Below, one piece after another: positions 41,901 to 54,204 of a stretch of DNA of 64,000 bases. The first letter of the stretch is position 1. The number at the start of each line of letters is the position of its first letter. This stretch comes from Prostheceraeus crozeri. Taxonomy: Eukaryota; Platyhelminthes; Polycladida; Euryleptidae. The notes below the pieces were generated by a model, which saw only the letters and a program-made list of their open reading frames with translations, did no database searches and was not told the DNA's origin. The stretch spans positions 186,001 through 250,000 of the forward strand of contig CAJQUW010012664.1 in the NCBI GenBank assembly GCA_907163375.1, written 5' to 3'. Position numbers and translations under genes: made by a program.

Positions 41901-43189
41901 TCCACATGCAAACTGATCACCACTGCGGAGCGCCACGAAAAAGGCATTATTCAATGCAGATTATTAAGAAAATGCTATTTGAGATCGAGTCTGTTTTCTA
42001 ACAATCGATCTCTTTTATCATCATTATAGTATATCATGGATCTATATCGAGCACATCAACTTTCTATAAATAGGCAGGTAACTATTAGTGAGACAGTTTC
42101 ACACAAGACACTATTCACTCCATGGAAATATGTCTCGTGCGTCATGGAAATGAACAAGTCATTCATTGGATGCCAACGTCGAATCAGCACGCCGTAATTC
42201 TGTAGCGAATTTGATAAGCCGATGACGAGTTTTTTCATCAGTTTACTACAAAGGCATGTCAGGGTAAGTTGTGGTGTGTGTGGAAGATCACTGTAAATGA
42301 CACGGTAGTAATTCATCGACTATTCGATTTGTAGACTAGCTACTACAGATGGAAGACACCACGTAGATAAGTGTTGAGGAAGACCAACTCCAAACCCGCG
42401 TGATTAGGCGTTGGACGGTTTAGGGATGGGGCTATTGCTTCAACTAAGTTGGAGCAATATAGAAAAATGATGAAAATATTGCTTTTATGCTTAAAGCATT
42501 GCCAATTTGGTCAAACGAAAAAAAAATGTAGTTCAGTTTTCACTGTAATTCATTTAGTTTGTGTATTTATTTGATTTTGAAATTTAAAATGTCTATGTTG
42601 TCGGAAACAGTAGACGAGTCAGGTTTGGTGGTGCTACATATATGCTTACAGAGGCGTTGTGAGATAAAAAACGAAGTTTTACTTTGGAGCAGCAGATGAC
42701 ATTGTCGCTTATGACAATTATATGTAAACACGGCATATCTAACGAATGCGAAGATCCGGAACGGAAGAATATACAGTTAAACACATACCTTATTGGCAAA
42801 TCCTAGAATAAAACTAGTTTATTAAAAGTCGAAATGCACAGAAGAATTAATACTGGGAATCTAGATATCCAAACTCTAAAATGAGTAAGATACACAATAC
42901 TAATGGTCATATAACCTAAAGAATATGATGAGATATAGTTGGAGAGAAAATAAATGGCCCAAATTAGCAATGAATTTACAACAAAAATTAATCATAATAA
43001 TGCATTTATGAAAACATATATAAACTTAGGCACACACATGCATAATAGACATAAGTCAGCAAATATACACATACCCCGTCAAAGAAAAATAAGTATTATT
43101 AAAGTAAAATTGAAGTGATATGCAGTTAGTATTATATATTTTTTTGTGACAGTGAAATCTTAGTAAAACTTTGGTTTATACATTTAGTA
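41901..43189. other. No recognisable feature
   Basis: A minus frame 42056-42316 is open but has no family motif. Otherwise AT-rich. Confidence 0.35.
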
Positions 43190-43430
43190 TTTTCCCAGTA
43201 TTCAGTAAAACTAAAATTTTTCCAACTCGGTAAATACTAACTTTTTCTTCAGTTCCCAAACCTCAGTAATACTTCAGTTTCCCAACTCGGTAAATACTTA
43301 GTTTTCATCAGTTCCCAAACCTCGGTAATACTTCAGTTTCCCAACTTGAAAAATACTTAGTTTTTCTTCAGTTCCCAAACATCAGTAATACTTCAGTTTT
43401 CCAACTCGGTAAATACTTACAATTTTAAAC
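43190..43430 (+). repeat. Imperfect 60-bp minisatellite, about four copies
   Basis: 'ccaactcggtaaatact' or close forms occur at 43222, 43282, 43341 and 43401, each followed by 'cttcagttcccaaac' and 'cagtaatacttcagtt'. Weaker copies extend toward 43570. Confidence 0.8.
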
Positions 43431-43729
43431 CCTAGAAACTTAAATAAAACTTTTTTTTCGTTTCTCAGTGCAGAAATGACTTAGTAATTTTTAGGGTAGA
43501 AAATCGAAGTAAAACTTTAATTTTCTCCACTCAGTTTTACTTGCCGTCAAAAACTTCAATAATACTTCAGTGCACTTTGACTGGGTACATGCATGTAAAA
43601 ACATAATACATGAAAACCAACTCACGCATAAATATATAGATATTTCGATATAGTATAGATTATATAGTTTATATAGATTAGATATAATATAGATTTATAG
43701 ATATATAACATACAAGAAGAACTGAAATT

Positions 43730-44452
43730 CTAAAAAAATATAAAGCTATGCGAGGAGTCATCAGGGGGGAAGCATGTGGCTGCAAGAGCAAGGTTTCGGC
43801 CCTTGGTCAAGAGGTTAAGAGGATAAATTTTAGAAAGGACTCGATCAAAATGTTTGTAATTAAAAACACAAATGTCGTCAACATAACCAGTGATGTAAGA
43901 TAGGAGCTTGGCTAAACCAAATATTTTGGCAGCAAGAAAACCAGTCATGTACCTGAACTCCCTATAGACTAAGAAAGGATCAGATAACAGTGAACTGGAA
44001 TTCCCCCCATTGGAATGCCTCGAATCTGTTTAAAGACAATTCCCCCAAAAGTAATGGAAGTGTTGTCATTGTCAAGAATGAAATTTATGGCAATAAGGAA
44101 TTGTTCTTTCGACCAGCAGTGATACCCCTTGTACTTTTTGTTCGAGAAGAAGGTTTTGCTATCCTATGCAAATGAAGGTTTTGGATGTGCTGAAAATCAG
44201 GTCACACAGTTTCTTCAAAGAATCTTTAACTTGACTCAAGTTTAAATTAGTGTAAAGCATGGAGAAATCATACACCTGAAGGGAATAGCAGTTAATGTCT
44301 GATGTCCTATCAGGGAAATCTCCAGAGGACTTAATACTCCAGGAAGTATTGATTCCCGAATTATTCTTGATAGAAAGGTAATTACTTTTAAACCTATCCC
44401 TGATTATTTGTAAGCTCTTGTTAACTAGGATAGCTAAATAAATAATAATCAA
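43730..44452 (-). pseudogene. Penelope-like reverse transcriptase remnant
   Basis: On the minus strand, in order: 'VYDFSMLYTNLNLSQVKDSL' (cf. 'fDFStLYTniph..Lk..l'), a 'RGIPMGGN' block near 44010, and 'YITGYVDDICVFNYKHFD', followed by 'LSKIYPLNL' (cf. 'RYlDDif..n..f...l..IYP.eL'). These are RT blocks 3 to 5 in the form found in Penelope-like elements. Several interruptions are present and the endonuclease part is not seen. The element is old and inactive. Confidence 0.65.
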
Positions 44453-45403
44453 ATAATTCTAGAAATTTTAAAGTAATTTAACTATGCAATGTAATTCGTA
44501 GTCTTCGCGTTTTATAAAGTATATTTTTTCAAAGAAAACACCTTGAATTTAGTTTGTCAAGATAACCCCACCAAATCAATGGGCCGTATTCTTGTACCTC
44601 CATACATTTTCGTCATAAGGTCGTTTTGACCTAGGTAGTCATTTCCAAGATGTCCTTATTCAAGGTAGCCTCGACTTAGAAGTATTCCTGAACGCTCCTT
44701 TGGAGCTCCCTTCGTGAAGGAGTTCTTCCTTACGACAAAGTCTCCCTTTATCTGCTGTGAAATTTTATGGCATTCAATGTCACCTTACATAAGGTCGGCC
44801 TAAATTAGAGTCGTGGCAAAATCGTGAAGCTGCGACTCAGTTTGTTACATTGTTCATGGTCTTCAATACTAATTCAATCAGCAGAAGCTTCAGGTAATCG
44901 AACACTTGCATTGTCTCTACAACTGAAGTCTTTCGTAGACGTCATAGATTTGCGACATAATTGCATCTAAGTTGATGAAAAGTTGGCTCTTCTATTCTTC
45001 ACCTACATTTCAAACCTATTCAGAACTGGTGCTGAGTTTGAAAAAGGACGAATTCTGATTACAAGGGATTAGGGTCCAATTTCAATGTGCAGGATTGCTT
45101 CAATAGCAACCTTCATTGACTTACTCTGTCGTCTGACAACATTTGTCTTTGCTCATGAAGACATCAATCGCACGAGTGACAGCTGCATAGAGTAGCGGCG
45201 ATTGCATACAAGCAACCAAATGATAACATAACTGGCGGATCATCAAGCATGCGTGTATTTACACTTCACACAGTGTGTGACAGTGCGAATCAGTGTGTGA
45301 TGGACTAGGCATGTATCACATTTTGTGAAGATCGACTTAGATTTAGTTATCTGAATGGAATATGATCATTTATAATTATGCCTAAAGACTTATTGAGTAC
45401 ACA
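44453..45403. other. Possible MITE sequence, otherwise no gene
   Basis: 'gggccgtattcttg' at about 44580 resembles the end of PIF/Harbinger-type MITEs, and the next ~250 bp carry repeated 'aaggt(c/a)g' words. No matching right end was found. Confidence 0.3.
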
Positions 45404-45411
45404 GTGAGTAG

Positions 45412-47024
45412 CAGGGATGGAACCGGTCGTGATTTTCCCGACCCGACCCGACCGGCCGGTCGAAAATTTCGACCGGTACCCGACCGGCCGGTCGACCGGT
45501 TGATTATACAAAATGCGGTTATGCCAAACTACATGTAGGCCTATATAGTACCCAAAGAATGACGATACTTATATATCTGAGTAGCCTATGTGTACTAGCT
45601 AGATAGGTAATTAGCAAATTAATTTATTGTCTTCGACTGTACCAATTTATCTACTAGATTAGTAGGTCTAATTAGCAAATCAAGAAGAAATATAGCAGTA
45701 AAATTACATATAGCCTTCAGAACAATCATGAATTTAAGATAAGTATAAGCATAACTAATTTTGACTACAAGGAGGCATATGTACGACGTGTAGGAAATGA
45801 TATATGACTACATGTACATTATACGAGTCTTTATTATTACTAAGTATATTTAATCTTTAAATAAAATTTTACTTACTATCTCATTTTGAAACGTTTTACG
45901 GAATCATGGAATGAAAACTGAAAATTTCTCAAATCGTTTAAAACAAATATGATTAACATGAAAAACTTATCCTAGCTGCCACAATCCATTTATGTCTCTT
46001 TCTTTTAATACAACAAGACTGTCGACAGTGGATGGGTCAAGTCTATTGCGACTCGCGGTCAATACAGAACCTCCAATGCTAAAGTGTCTTTCACTCTCTC
46101 CTGACGATGCCTGAATTACAAATATCTTCCGGGATATTTCACTCAACAGAGGGTAGGTCGATTGTTTCTTTTTCCAAAAATCTAATGGATTGGTTGAATA
46201 TATTCCATGAAAATTTTCGTTCATGTAGTTTTCAAATTCTTGCAACAATTCGAGTTTGTTTTGAAGAATGCAAAGAAACAGGAGCAGCTGAACACGAAGA
46301 TCGGAAATTCGAAAACGGATCAATTTTGGTAATTTTTGGTGGTACTTCGGTAGATACCGTAGATTCACTTGCTGTAGGCTTGATTTTAATATATGAAGAC
46401 AACGTCGATGTGATATGAATTTTGACATTCTCTATAAACTGATTACGAAATTGGCGATCTTCAATAAAAGATAGTTGTCGAAAAGTTGGATCCATGACAG
46501 TTGCAACTTTATGTAGTTCAGTCGTAGACGACCAATACTTTTCATCCAATCCGCTCAGAAAGTATTCCTTTAGTAATATCACGCCACGTGACTCATGTAC
46601 ATTGAGAGTAGCGGCTCCGAATTCTTTCATCAAATAATAACTTGGTATGACATTTTGAATCGATGGTTTGTCAGACATTTCTAAATAATCAAATATAGAA
46701 TTGAAATGTCGAAAAAAGTCAACCAATTCTTTTAGAAGTTCCGGAGAAACGGGTAACAAACGGTATTTCATGTCTCGTGTATGAAGAATACGTCGAAGAT
46801 CTTCATATGACACACTAAAAGAATGATACACATCGTAGAAGGACCGCCATGGACGAGTAGGACTTGGTCTCTTCAGAGTTAAAGTAAGTTCATCAGAGGA
46901 GACAGTCAGTGACCGGCCGGTTGCCTGACCGGTCACATGACCGGCCGGTCAGAAAGTTTGACCGGTACCCGACCGGTGACCCGACCCGACCGGCGCCGGT
47001 CGACCGGTAACGGTTCCATCCCTG
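45412..47024. mobile_element. hAT DNA transposon, internally deleted (1613 bp)
   Basis: The 14-bp terminal repeats 'CAGGGATGGAACCG' are perfect. The 8-bp target duplication 'gtgagtag' (45404-45411 and 47025-47032) is also perfect. About 90 bp of each end are packed with 'GACCGGCCGGTC' palindromes and 'CCCGACCCGACC'. A partial hAT transposase lies inside on the minus strand. The intact target duplication argues for a fairly recent insertion of a non-autonomous copy. Confidence 0.95.
45967..46936 (-). pseudogene. hAT transposase, C-terminal half, frameshifted
   Basis: Two overlapping minus frames (46232-46936 and 45967-46428) cover the later part of a hAT transposase. The first has the helical domain with 'LHKVATVMDPTFRQLSFIED'. 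The second has the C-terminal dimerisation domain: 'NPLDFWKKKQSTYPLLSEIS' and 'SSGESERHFSIGGSVLTASR', ending 'NRLDPSTVDSLVVLKE'. In active hATs 'DPLxWWk...yP.Ls.lA...l.ipassa.SERvFS.aG...' is usual. The BED finger and the first catalytic Asp region are absent, and a frameshift separates the two frames. It could not work alone. Confidence 0.85.
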
Positions 47025-47032
47025 GTGAGTAG

Positions 47033-47572
47033 GCTACTTGCACAGTGACTAAGTGAAGTTACGATTCTTGCAGGTAGATAAAAACCTTCTGTTTGAGCTG
47101 AAAACAAAGCATGGACAATCAACCCATATTTCCTCTAATCACAGTCGCGGGATGCTTTTCTAAATGTGTTGTCCGGGGCTCTTGATAATGGAGAGGGCGC
47201 TAATTAGAGGTAGGAAGGCGCCCAAACGTACATGAGGATGCCGGCATTATTCTACTGTTTCATGTTCAGTGGATTGGAACTGAGCCTTTTGCTTGAATGT
47301 AGATCGTGTTTTCAATCAGAGTCAGTTTCACTCTCCTTTTTCGAGAATATGCTTTCATCCGTGACTTCCTATTTCTGCAGGCAGGCCTCCCGGCCATCTA
47401 CATGTGGAGACCAGGAGATCTACGGAAATAGAAAGTAGATTGTATAGCTTCTAAGTTGTACGCTATGCACTTGTAATGGAATATGAGTAGGCCTACCATC
47501 CACACAAGTCAAAAGCACGTGAAGATCCATAAAATAAGCATCGTTGAGATAGATTTGGAAATTTTGTAAAAT
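47033..47572. other. No recognisable feature
   Basis: Short frames only; no motif. Confidence 0.35.
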
Positions 47573-47919
47573 TTAGTGAATAGCGGGTGCTCTCTTGCAA
47601 TGGCCGGAGAGACCTCTGCACAATTTTGCTTGCTGTCGACTGGGAAAGCTTATAAACAAGCTGTCAATAGCAATTTGAAAACTTCTACTCGCAAAGTATC
47701 GGAGAGTGCCACTTTCAGCTGAATGGAATGCGGCTGATTTCCTCGATTTTTGACAGATTTGGAAGGGTAGTCCTTCAATAAAGGCAGAATATAACGAAAT
47801 CTTCCTCTCGTAAAACGATATCTTTGAAAAAAAAACTGGTTCACATTCTGCTTTTCCTTCGAACGTCGAGTGATTTGAAGCCATCTTTGGGTTTTATCGG
47901 AAAGAATCTGTAGAAACAC
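47573..47919 (-). pseudogene. PIF/Harbinger transposase N-terminal fragment
   Basis: On the minus strand 'FFQRYRFTRGRFRYILPLLK' and 'NQPHSIQLKVAL', followed in another frame by 'LRYFASRSFQIAIDS', match the DDE_Tnp_4/Harbinger region 'fr..fR.....f.yl..ll...l......r...l....qll.aLrfyasGsFq..igd'. Two frames alternate, so at least two frameshifts are present. The catalytic DDE part is not visible. Fragment, old. Confidence 0.6.
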
Positions 47920-50084
47920 TTGGACTTCGCTTATTCACTTATTATTGAGTAGGTTTACCTGATGGATATCCATTATATTACATGACTTGTGCAAATCTGT
48001 CAGCGCATCCATAAACTGTATAGGCATGAAGGAATCGTGACAGTGAACGTTTAGCATTTCTGAATCAAACGATCGAGTAGCAGGGAAATTTTCTCCCAAA
48101 CGACAACCGGTTAACTTCCGTCCGTATTATAATGTCGTCATCGACTATGTCCCATATCGATGGTGTTGAAATGGTAGTGAAATTCAGGGTCTCACAATTC
48201 TGAAATTTGTATAGCAATATGACTAGTTCTGATTAAAGCAATAAATTTATTCAGCGTATCTTTAGTAGACCTATGTCAATTGCATTCTTTTGAATAGGAT
48301 GTTCATTATTGCCCTCATAGCACCATAGGAATAGACGCAATATATTACAACGCAGTGAATATGAAAACATGTTTCCCAGCCATGCTCTTAACTCTCGCTT
48401 ATAATCAAAAAGGTTTGCCTCTACTAAACAATATGTAGCTTTTACGGTGCTGGAAAAGTGTCAAAGGGTTGTTTGGATATTTATCTGAGTATGTGTCTGT
48501 TAACTGCAATTTCTAATGGATTATCTTACAGCTCTCCCACCGTACATGAGAAATACCAAGAATCACAAATTTATAAATCTGCTGAAAAATGCTAATCAAG
48601 GTCTGAATGACTGATTATAATCAGTCACTCTGTGAAGTCGAAAAATATTGATAGAGGTTCTGACTTATCAAATAATAGATAGACGGATCAAATAAAATTA
48701 GAAAGATATTACCAGAATCTAATTAATGCTCAAGAAACTAAAATGTCAAAATAAACTACAAAATTACAGTGTACTACCTTATTCCAATGACAAGATGTTC
48801 TCATATTGTGATTACTTTTCAGAATGGATTCTTCTTGTAAGTATATTCACTGTTTTGTTAAAAATAGTTCACGCTCGTTCCTGAATGATTAGAAGTTCAA
48901 GAGCATAATTCAACATTTCCGCAAATTCAGTAGCAAAATAAAGTATTTTCAGTTTTTGCTTTGTTGGGAAATGCTTTTTGATGTGCATCTCCACACAATG
49001 TATACTCTTATACATGTAAGTGGCAAGTGCATTCACATTTCTGATTTGCTTATGTTAACTTTGAATAATTCATCCAAGATATCGCAGTAGAAAGAAAGCC
49101 TGATTTTGAGAGATGTTTTCCTAATATGTAGTGATGATTGAACAGCTCTTTTTCAATCACTCTTGGTAATCCCAGGGAAAGAAATAAACAACAGATTTGA
49201 GAAATAAAAATTAGACTTTTTAAAAGCAACCTTGCAGATTTTATCATGTACCAGAAGCTATTTTACTTGCAATATGCAGCGATTGATTTAAAAGGGATCA
49301 AGAGGCAGCTCTCCGCAAAAGCATTTTCTCAGGGTTAGGTTCTGAGGTTTTTTTATCGAAATTCTTATCCTATCAATTTTTGCAACTCATCATCTAGCCC
49401 TGTAACATCAGATTGCAGTATGTGGCATGGACCCCAGTGAGAAGATAGGGTCATGGTCAACGAAAACCAAGTGAAGAAATTGCAGAGTGAAAAGGAAATA
49501 CAATTCAGGACTTTCTGACTCAATTGCTTTTTTTCCACAATTTCAATCGATAATCACATCACTTGAGTTTGCAAATTATGCTGACTCGTTGGAGGAGAGC
49601 AAATATGTCAACAGTGACAAAATAAAAGAAAAACTTATCATGGACCTACCGAAGCTGAAAGAGATTCATATCAAAGAAGCTTCAGAATACTTAGCAATGC
49701 AGAGACCACGGTTTTTAGTAGGAGTATGTGCATGAGCTATATATTGATTGCATTATACTATGCATTCCCATCAAGCAACTGCGATTTAACGTGATGATTA
49801 TAGATTATAGTCTATATAGTGTATAGGTATATGCCGATGCGCATTTCACTAGATCTGCATGTAGAATGATTCATTATGTTGTAATGCGAGTAGGTCCATC
49901 AAGTGTCAAATAATTGCTTCAGAATATGGCTGTCATGATATTGTGTTAGACATTCTATTTCATATCCTCCACATCGAAATTTTTAGCTGACTGCATCGTT
50001 GATGTCGTTTGAATACGTCTTCAGCTCTGCGTACATTTAGCCTGTTAAGTACAGAATCCGTCCTTAGAAACTCAGCCAATTCCT
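47920..50084. other. Non-coding, with one open frame at 49487-49735
   Basis: The 82-codon plus frame at 49487-49735 ('NSDKIKEKLIMDLPKLKEIH', ending 'QRPRFLVGVCA') has no recognised domain. Its end faintly recalls the last exon of the gene at 50.5-56.7 kb ('TGPRFLIALAG'). It may belong to the same degenerate duplicate as the fragment at 50085. Confidence 0.3.
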
Positions 50085-50245
50085 TCATAGCGAATTGGAT
50101 GCTCACTAAACTTAGAGAAAGATGTCATAAACAGGAATCTTGTGATTGATGAACTTCGATGTCTGGCCCTCCAAACGAATAGCGCAGAATCATTGCCACT
50201 GTATCTTGGGCCGTTTTTTTTCATTTCTTGATAGGATGCTAGGCC
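50085..50245 (+). pseudogene. Degenerate copy of the third exon of the downstream recombinase-like gene
   Basis: 'agcgaattggatgctcacta' then 'gaatcttgtgattgatgaac' and 'cagaatcattgccactgtat' align in order with 53034-53180. Identity is roughly 80-85% by eye, with small indels that destroy the frame. It marks an older partial duplication of the gene placed about 3 kb upstream of the source exon. Confidence 0.8.
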
Positions 50246-50532
50246 AACTGTAGATTGGGCTGTGACTGGTCAACTTTTTTGTAGCAATAATTTTTTGACA
50301 TTCAATGAGTTGGTAATTCAACGGCACTGGTACTGACATTCCGTGATACAAGCATTAATTGAAATTGATAGAGGTAGGCTATATTCTTATGATGATGTGA
50401 CTGGTTCACGAGATTTCAAAGATTGCTCTAAAGATTTTAAACTCGAGAAAATGGCAATCCATAGTTATCCACAGAAACCAATTCAAAATTTCTGCTTTGT
50501 GTTTCTACCTGAAGCAAAAAATAAATAAATAA
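50246..50532. other. Upstream region of the recombinase-like gene
   Basis: A 61-codon plus frame (50343-50528) ends right before exon 1 and has no known motif. It could be 5' leader or an upstream exon. Confidence 0.3.
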
Positions 50533-51132
50533 ATGATGATAAATCTAAGTGATTATCATCATTCCGATAGAGCTTTCACAAATGCGATTGACATACTTTC
50601 AGATGGAATGCTTTCAGAAAAGGAGCTCGACAATTCGTTTCTAGATTTTCTCATGAAGGATGAGAACACTAGTACCTTGGAGGAGGAGGAGGCAGAAAGT
50701 TTCTCCAGCACTTGCGACAAAAACTCGGCCAATATTGGGTCGCCTGATCGAAATTCATGCTCGAAGCGCCGTCGTGGTAGATTATATCTATGTCCAATTG
50801 AAGAAGATAAGTTTGGCATACATGTAATTAAAGACAGCAGACTTGCCGAACATATAAAAAGAAAACATATAAATGTGGGCGGAATGTCAATGCAGGATAT
50901 GGTGGTGCGAATCAAAAATTATACCATCGAGGCCTGCGGAATAACTGACTATGAAAAATGTTGCTTTTGCGGAATCCCACAGAGAAAGAATTATATGTCT
51001 AAGCATTTGTCTAGAATACATAATGAAAAGCCTATGAGTCGCTTTATCTCATTGGAAGAAGCGAAAGATCAGATTTTGAGGGAGAATTCTTCGAGTTCTA
51101 ATGTAATAATGATGAATAATGAGGATTTTGCG
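50533..51132 (+). CDS. Crypton-type tyrosine-recombinase-like gene, exon 1 (zinc finger)
   Basis: ATG at 50533 after in-frame stops; the exon ends GCG|GTAAGT after exactly 200 codons. The protein start is acidic ('LEEEEAES', 50-57), followed by a nuclear-localisation-like 'KRRRGR' (78-83). It then has a C2H2 finger 'CCFCGIPQRKNYMSKH...H' (C143, C146, H158, H163) after a weaker Cys/His cluster (C87, H107, H112). The following exons resemble a tyrosine recombinase of the Crypton type, and zinc-finger DNA binding fits that. Whether it is a living transposon or a captured host gene is unknown: I see no terminal repeats, and Cryptons have none. Confidence 0.6.
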
Positions 51133-52187
51133 GTAAGTTAAAATGGAAAATATCTTACTATTGTTAAGATACCATGTTCAATACGCGTATCGAATTGTGT
51201 ACAAAGTTGTACGAATTGTGACAATGTCATACAGGTCTCGAAATTTGTACTTGCTGCTTTGATTCTATTTCTGCTCATAAGAACATCGAAACTTCGTAAA
51301 TGCGGCTCACAATAATTGCTTTAAGTTTGTTGTTATTTACTGAAAGCTCATATTTTTTATCTGTAGTGTTGTCTAGTTCAATCGATTGTTTTCCATCCGT
51401 TTTTAGCAAATTTGCTAAATTTCCGGGATTTGGATTTTGGAATTGGGTGGCAACCGTGGTTGTGCGATTGCATGCCAAAATCTATTTTGGCATGCATCCC
51501 TCGTATGCATTTGGTGGCGAGCGAGTTGCAGTCTAAATGATGTTCAAGACTGCTTTTGCATTGGCTTAATTTCGATTTTTAACGCAAGCAATCTTCTTCG
51601 AGTTTTCTGCACACCCTACCGGTCTGCGGACGAAAAAGCGAGGGTTGACTTCAGAGTGTGCACTGCATACTATAGGGCACAAAATTCTTGTCAATTTGCG
51701 CACAATGTCCAGGCGTCGATTCCGACCAACGCGAGAGTTTCGTGCCTGTTGTTGCCTGATTCTAATCCATATTGCGCATTTCATCAAATGAATGCATAAC
51801 TGCTGATTTGTGGATTGGTCCCGAATTGAGAAAAATTCCTAAACTATACGAGGATAGCATATATATTCTATAGATAAATGAATATTGCTTATTTGGCTTT
51901 TCCTTATATCTTGCAAATGACTGTAGTATTTTTGTATTATTGTTACATTCATCACATGAACAGAGTATTTTTCGTGAATGAACATTTTTTTCACGAATAG
52001 GTGCCAAATTTTGGTTTCGTCCCTCAAAGTTTGCAGTGCATGCCTACATTTACTAATAAAATTGATGTAATTTACAATACTTGATCAGCAAAAATAGGCC
52101 TATTTGCATTAGAAGTGATCGGCCAGTAGACCAAGTCTTCCGAATTCTATATGATTCATGTTTCAAAAAAAAGTTCTTATTATTCAG

Positions 52188-52547
52188 AACTGTCTCAATA
52201 ACTGGGGTGGAGGGAAATTATCGAGTGGCACGATAGAGAAGTACACACGTTATCTTCAGCAACTTATGACCGTGACAAAGGTGAACAATTTCTTCGATCT
52301 GGTGTTGGTTCCTGAAAATCGAAATTCGATCTCAGATCATTTGGGATTAGTTGCCGAAAGCTCTCCGAGTATTTGTACATCAACTCTGACGGCACTTTCA
52401 TCTCTCCAGCGATACCTCAGTTGCAATAAAATGACTGACATATGTGATCGCAGTTTAGAGCCAGAGCTGAAAGCCTTTGAAAATCAACTGGTCCTTTGGA
52501 ATCGTAGTAATAATTCAAACAAAAAAGCAGATAATGCACGCTTAAGG
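52188..52547 (+). CDS. Recombinase-like gene, exon 2 (core-binding helical domain)
   Basis: Bounded by 'ttcttattattcag' and AGG|GTAAGT; 120 codons, phase 0 on both sides. 'LSSGTIEKYTRYLQQLMTV', 'FFDLVLVPEN' and 'SPSICTSTLTALSSLQRYLS' have the all-helical pattern of the SAM-like core-binding domain of tyrosine recombinases ('ls..Ti..Y...l..f...', 'sp.t....l.al..l..yl'). It ends in an Asn/Lys-rich hinge ('NNSNKKADNARLR'). This domain would clamp the DNA in front of the catalytic domain carried by exons 3 and 4. Confidence 0.55.
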
Positions 52548-53034
52548 GTAAGTATAAATGCTGGACAAGGAGCACGCAGTCGCTCGTTTCTGTTTGATAT
52601 AAAATTATGTCTGTTGCTGTGGCAATATTCTAAAAACATCTTCCAGCTAGTAAATGTGATTCGCTTCGCTAACCCTTTATATGGCCGATATGACTGATGA
52701 AAACACCTGTTTTTTGCTGATAGTAATTCAGAGGCTCAAAACATTCCCATAAAAATGAGGGAAATTTCCATGTCTAGCAGAGAATAAGTGATCAGAATGA
52801 TTTGTGCTTTAACATCACTATAGCATCTGATAACAAGAGCAAAATTATAGCAGCAATTAAATTACTGTATAGATATTTACAAAATTATAGATAAGAATTT
52901 TTTTCAAATTCTAATGGCAACATCAGCAAGCAAGAAATAAACTACCAACTGTTGTAAAAAAAACAGCCTGAATGACGTATTTTTGTTTATGTGAATGTTG
53001 AACATGACCAATTTTTCCAATAATTCTATTTCAG

Positions 53035-53583
53035 AGTGAATTGGATGATCATTTAATTACTGAGGAAGATGTTATAAACATGAATCTTGTGATTGCTGAA
53101 CTTCGACGTGTAGCCCTCCAAAAGAATGACGCAGAATCATTGTCACTGTATCTTGGGGCCGCTTTTTCGTTTCGTGATGGGAATTGTAATCGCCCTGATG
53201 TGCCGTCAAATGCGACTCTGTCGGAATTTCTCGCATGGAAAAGCGAACTAGAAAGTGCTAAAAATGGTGAAATGCCGCATTTCAGAGTTCATAGTCATAA
53301 AACTTGTCACATTTATGGGGCCCAACGAGTAACAATCTCAGAGGAAAACGTGCCAATTTTACTCGAATTAGGTCGCATAAGATTCGAGAAGGAAGGATTG
53401 GCAGTTGCTGCACATGGATATGTGACGGGAAGTGCAAGGCGATTTCAAGATAGTTCGCCCATTCTTATGGTTTTTCCTGGTAAAGGTGCCAACTTTAGTT
53501 CAGCTTGGAGACGTGTACGACTAGCAAATATCAAGATACTGAATGTAACAAATACTGCTTATCGACACTATATTGAAACAAAG
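53035..53583 (+). CDS. Recombinase-like gene, exon 3 (catalytic domain, first part)
   Basis: Bounded by 'ttctatttcag' and AAG|GTAAGA; 183 codons, phase 0. 'NRPDVPSNATLSEFLAW' recalls the first catalytic-Arg box of Crypton-like enzymes ('qRpgvl.NmtleEF'). 'VHSHKTCHIYGAQRVTISEE' gives the conserved Lys in a beta-hairpin ('v..HKT...yGpa.v.ls'). 'FSSAWRRVRLANIKILNVTN' and 'TAYRHYIETK' correspond to the region carrying the second Arg. The first His of the usual HxxR box is not visible. Catalytic competence is possible but unproven. Confidence 0.55.
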
Positions 53584-54063
53584 GTAAGAGATTTCATAAG
53601 AGATGTTACATTTTCTTAATTCAGCTCAATTCATGGTGGCCAAAGGCGATTGTCTTGGATGCCAACTGCTATGGGTAGGAACAGTTGGGATGTTTTGCTG
53701 TCTGTATTTGTATACTTGATCCTGATATTAAAACAAAGCATGCTAGCCGTCATGCATTAATGATTTCGACGTTCACGCTTTGAACGAAAGCCAATCGTTG
53801 TTTCCACGACTAATCAAAATTTCCCTGAATCTTGCTGTTGCCTCAAATAGATGCATGCAGTGAGTGGCATAAGAAAAGCAAATAAAAATTGCTGTCAATG
53901 CATCGGGAATTACTTTCGAAAGTTTTTTAGCTCTGTTGACCCGTTTTTTGACCATGCCTATTTAGCATCAAAACTCTTTTCGAGGTATTGTTGTCACACA
54001 TTATCATGAAAAACTAGTCAATCATTAAAAGAATATATGACTTATCAACATCTCATTCCACAG

Positions 54064-54204
54064 GGAAAAGAAGAATTGAATGTGGAAGAACAAGCTGCCC
54101 TGAATGATAGGCTGGCTCATCGAGGGCATGTGGCTCGACAGAATTATCAAGCTACTACGCAGCGACTGGCTGATAGGGGGAGCTGTCTTGTAAAGTCTTT
54201 GTTG
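54064..54204 (+). CDS. Recombinase-like gene, exon 4 (His and Tyr of the active site)
   Basis: Bounded by 'catctcattccacag' and TTG|GTAAGT; 47 codons, phase 0. 'LNDRLAHRGHVARQNYQATT' matches the end of the tyrosine-recombinase active site ('l...maHs..ta..yY'), giving the last His and the Tyr nucleophile. If correct, Arg-Lys-Arg-His-Tyr are all retained across exons 3-4, which would favour function or recent origin over decay. Confidence 0.55.

Noticed and set aside
44575-45060. Complete Harbinger MITE starting 'gggccgtattc'
   Set aside because: No inverted partner end or 3-bp target duplication was found; noted only as a possible edge.
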